Below are positions 61,659 through 64,000 of a DNA stretch of 64,000 nt, one piece after another. Below the pieces are notes generated by a model. It saw only the letters and a list, made by a program, of their open reading frames with translations, did not search any database and was not told the origin of the DNA. The stretch comes from Taenia hydatigena (lineage: Eukaryota; Platyhelminthes; Cestoda; Cyclophyllidea; Taeniidae): assembly GCA_036345935.2 (NCBI GenBank), contig JADWOT020000004.1:6482168-6546167 (forward strand), given 5' to 3'. How positions within the stretch are numbered: the first letter of the stretch is position 1; every line of letters begins with the position of its first letter. The translations under genes and the position numbers were made by a program.

Positions 61659-62618
61659 NNNNNNNNNNNNNNNNNNNNNNNNNNNNNNNNNNNNNNNNNN
61701 NNNNNNNNNNNNNNNNNNNNNNNNNNNNNNNNNNNNNNNNNNNNNNNNNNNNNNNNNNNNNNNNNNNNNNNNNNNNNNNNNNNNNNNNNNNNNNNNNNNN
61801 NNNNNNNNNNNNNNNNNNNNNNNNNNNNNNNNNNNNNNNNNNNNNNNNNNNNNNNNNNNNNNNNNNNNNNNNNNNNNNNNNNNNNNNNNNNNNNNNNNNN
61901 NNNNNNNNNNNNNNNNNNNNNNNNNNNNNNNNNNNNNNNNNNNNNNNNNNNNNNNNNNNNNNNNNNNNNNNNNNNNNNNNNNNNNNNNNNNNNNNNNNNN
62001 NNNNNNNNNNNNNNNNNNNNNNNNNNNNNNNNNNNNNNNNNNNNNNNNNNNNNNNNNNNNNNNNNNNNNNNNNNNNNNNNNNNNNNNNNNNNNNNNNNNN
62101 NNNNNNNNNNNNNNNNNNNNNNNNNNNNNNNNNNNNNNNNNNNNNNNNNNNNNNNNNNNNNNNNNNNNNNNNNNNNNNNNNNNNNNNNNNNNNNNNNNNN
62201 NNNNNNNNNNNNNNNNNNNNNNNNNNNNNNNNNNNNNNNNNNNNNNNNNNNNNNNNNNNNNNNNNNNNNNNNNNNNNNNNNNNNNNNNNNNNNNNNNNNN
62301 NNNNNNNNNNNNNNNNNNNNNNNNNNNNNNNNNNNNNNNNNNNNNNNNNNNNNNNNNNNNNNNNNNNNNNNNNNNNNNNNNNNNNNNNNNNNNNNNNNNN
62401 NNNNNNNNNNNNNNNNNNNNNNNNNNNNNNNNNNNNNNNNNNNNNNNNNNNNNNNNNNNNNNNNNNNNNNNNNNNNNNNNNNNNNNNNNNNNNNNNNNNN
62501 NNNNNNNNNNNNNNNNNNNNNNNNNNNNNNNNNNNNNNNNNNNNNNNNNNNNNNNNNNNNNNNNNNNNNNNNNNNNNNNNNNNNNNNNNNNNNNNNNNNN
62601 NNNNNNNNNNNNNNNNNN
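61659..62618. other. Assembly gap, 960 N
   Basis: Run of undetermined bases within copy B. By comparison with A, C and D the missing part should include the 70-codon conserved frame. Apparent long frames across it are artefacts. Confidence 1.
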
Positions 62619-64000
62619 TTGCTAGCACGGGTAATGGGTGCATTTTGAAGTAAATTGTCAACTGTTGGGGGTATTATGAGTGTGTAGGAGGAGCGGCATG
62701 CTGTCACAGCCCTGAGAGTGGCTTCAGAAGGCGCTGAGTGTGTAAAAAGTGAGTTGTTGCGTAGGTGGATGTGAGGCGAAAGGGGGTGTTTGTGAAAAGA
62801 AGAGGACAAGACGACCCCAACCACTTTGTGCAGGGACATGTATGCCAAGTAGGCGGGAATGAGGGAAGGCTGCATACTGCCTGATTAGTGTCGTAACATC
62901 ATCTCCTCTGCAGGGCAGCCTTAAATGGTGTTGTGTTGTCATTCCAGCACGCGGTTCCCTTGAGCAAACTTGGTAGCTAGTACCACTATTGGAGTTGAAT
63001 GATATGCTGACAGAGTTAACTAGATGGAATAGAGATTTCGGTGGGAGATCTGTTTGTTGAACGGCTCCCAATAACACCTGCTGGTGTGTCTGCCATCCTT
63101 TGTATCTTTTACCTTTGCCCAACGATATGTTGGTCCGCTGGCCTTACAACTGCCTCGTTGGCGTGACATACATGCTTACCTGGACTTGTCGACGTTGGTT
63201 TTTAAACAGAGTGGAGCTGATCGTTGCATGTTGCGATGCAAATATATGATAGAAATACTAAAGCAGAAATAACCTGGAACGCATTTTTGCAAGGTGAGGG
63301 TTGTCAGGACTAAAGTGAAGTGAAGGCACCAGCTATGCGAGCAATACTTGGTTCTTGGGGCCAAAGCTTTGTAGTAGCAGGGCTAACGGATGGTTTTTTT
63401 TTTAATTTAGCCGCATTATTTGTGTGTGGTTGAGTTTTGAGCAAGTTATTATTAAAATAAAGACGTGACTTTGCATTGCTGTGTGATCTGGGGCATGTAA
63501 CTGTGGACTACGGGACTTAGAGAAAACCAAATGGTTCCAGCGAGTTAAGAATGTGTTGATGTTGCTTCGCAGTGCTTCAGAGTGGAGAGGTTTTGCCTCG
63601 GAATGCGAGGATGGCAAAGACCTTGAGAACATCATAATACCACGCCGATGGGTCGCGATGGCAACGGAAATGTAGCCCATAAAAAGGAGATAAGTCCCAA
63701 GAATAGGGATGCTAGAACATAACAATAAGTTCTTTGTTGTGGAATAAAACTGGAAAGCGGTTGGACAATTTTAATGTGGGCAATAAATCTGAGGTGCTGT
63801 AGAGTAATCAGAATGCCGTAGATACAAAGTGGAGGACTAAGGAAAGTGGAAATAGTAAAGGGGCGAAGCGTGCATGTGAAAAGGATGAAATTTGTTTGTT
63901 TGATACTGGTATGCAAGACGAATGAGTGACTATCGTCTGGTCAAAAGGGTCAGTTGAGGACAACCGTGAATAACAGACGCTGCTCATTCTTCAATCGCTT

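Larger units (their letters stand above)
60085..64000 (+). repeat. Block family, copy B (runs off the window)
   Basis: Starts at gcaccttgcacggtatcg, as copy C does, and follows C in order to the window end, with a 960-base gap inside. Similarity to C is about 80 percent and to A about 75-80 percent by eye. Confidence 0.85.

Noticed and set aside
61585..62875. Very long open frames across 61.6-62.9 kb on both strands
   Set aside because: They consist almost entirely of undetermined bases in the assembly gap.
32540..64000. Known retrotransposon or DNA transposon in the block family
   Set aside because: No YxDD-type reverse transcriptase box, integrase or recognisable transposase motif was seen in any frame, and no terminal repeats could be defined. 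I therefore leave the class open.

Overview
This is a eukaryotic, low-gene-density genomic window. Coding potential is split into short exons with GT-AG borders, there are many simple-sequence runs, and large duplicated blocks occupy about half of the length. The one gene that can be placed in a known family is a membrane-associated RING-CH (MARCH) ubiquitin ligase, so the source is very probably an animal. Compact introns of about 50-180 bp and the repeat style would suit a flatworm such as a tapeworm, but that is inference and not shown by any diagnostic gene.

Layout. 1-4.5 kb: no gene, but a diverged tandem array with a unit of about 380 bp (2.29-4.01 kb). 4.58-5.56 kb: three-exon MARCH gene (+). 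5.6-20.2 kb: no gene I can support; simple repeats and small dispersed repeats. 20.26-29.11 kb: inverted repeat IR1, two arms of about 4.2 and 3.6 kb around a 1.0 kb spacer. Each arm carries one copy of the same exon (faintly GTPase-like): open on the minus strand in the left arm, broken in the right arm. 29.1-32.5 kb: fragments of the next repeat family, otherwise unassigned. 32.5-52.4 kb and 60.1-64.0 kb: a family of related blocks of 3.4-4 kb, here called A (+), D (-), C (-) and B (+, running off the window). A and D share a near-identical core that makes a second inverted repeat, IR2 (33744-37703 and 44496-48458, 6.8 kb spacer). The inner IR2 breakpoint cuts a gene for a putative membrane or secreted, Glu/Arg-rich protein (37283-38255, +), so the right arm holds a truncated, chimeric copy. 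A diverged, convergent relative of this gene lies at 38.58-39.2 kb (-). 40.0-41.1 kb: two tandemly related minus-strand exons. 52.5-60.0 kb: unique sequence with several coding-like stretches, some interrupted by in-frame stops. 61659-62618 is an assembly gap.

The main biology is structural: two independent large inverted duplications of different age, an exon that has diverged more than its noncoding flanks between the arms of IR1, and a multi-copy block family that keeps several co-oriented short reading frames. No tRNA, rRNA, CRISPR array or recognisable transposase or reverse transcriptase was seen. All identity figures are by-eye estimates.
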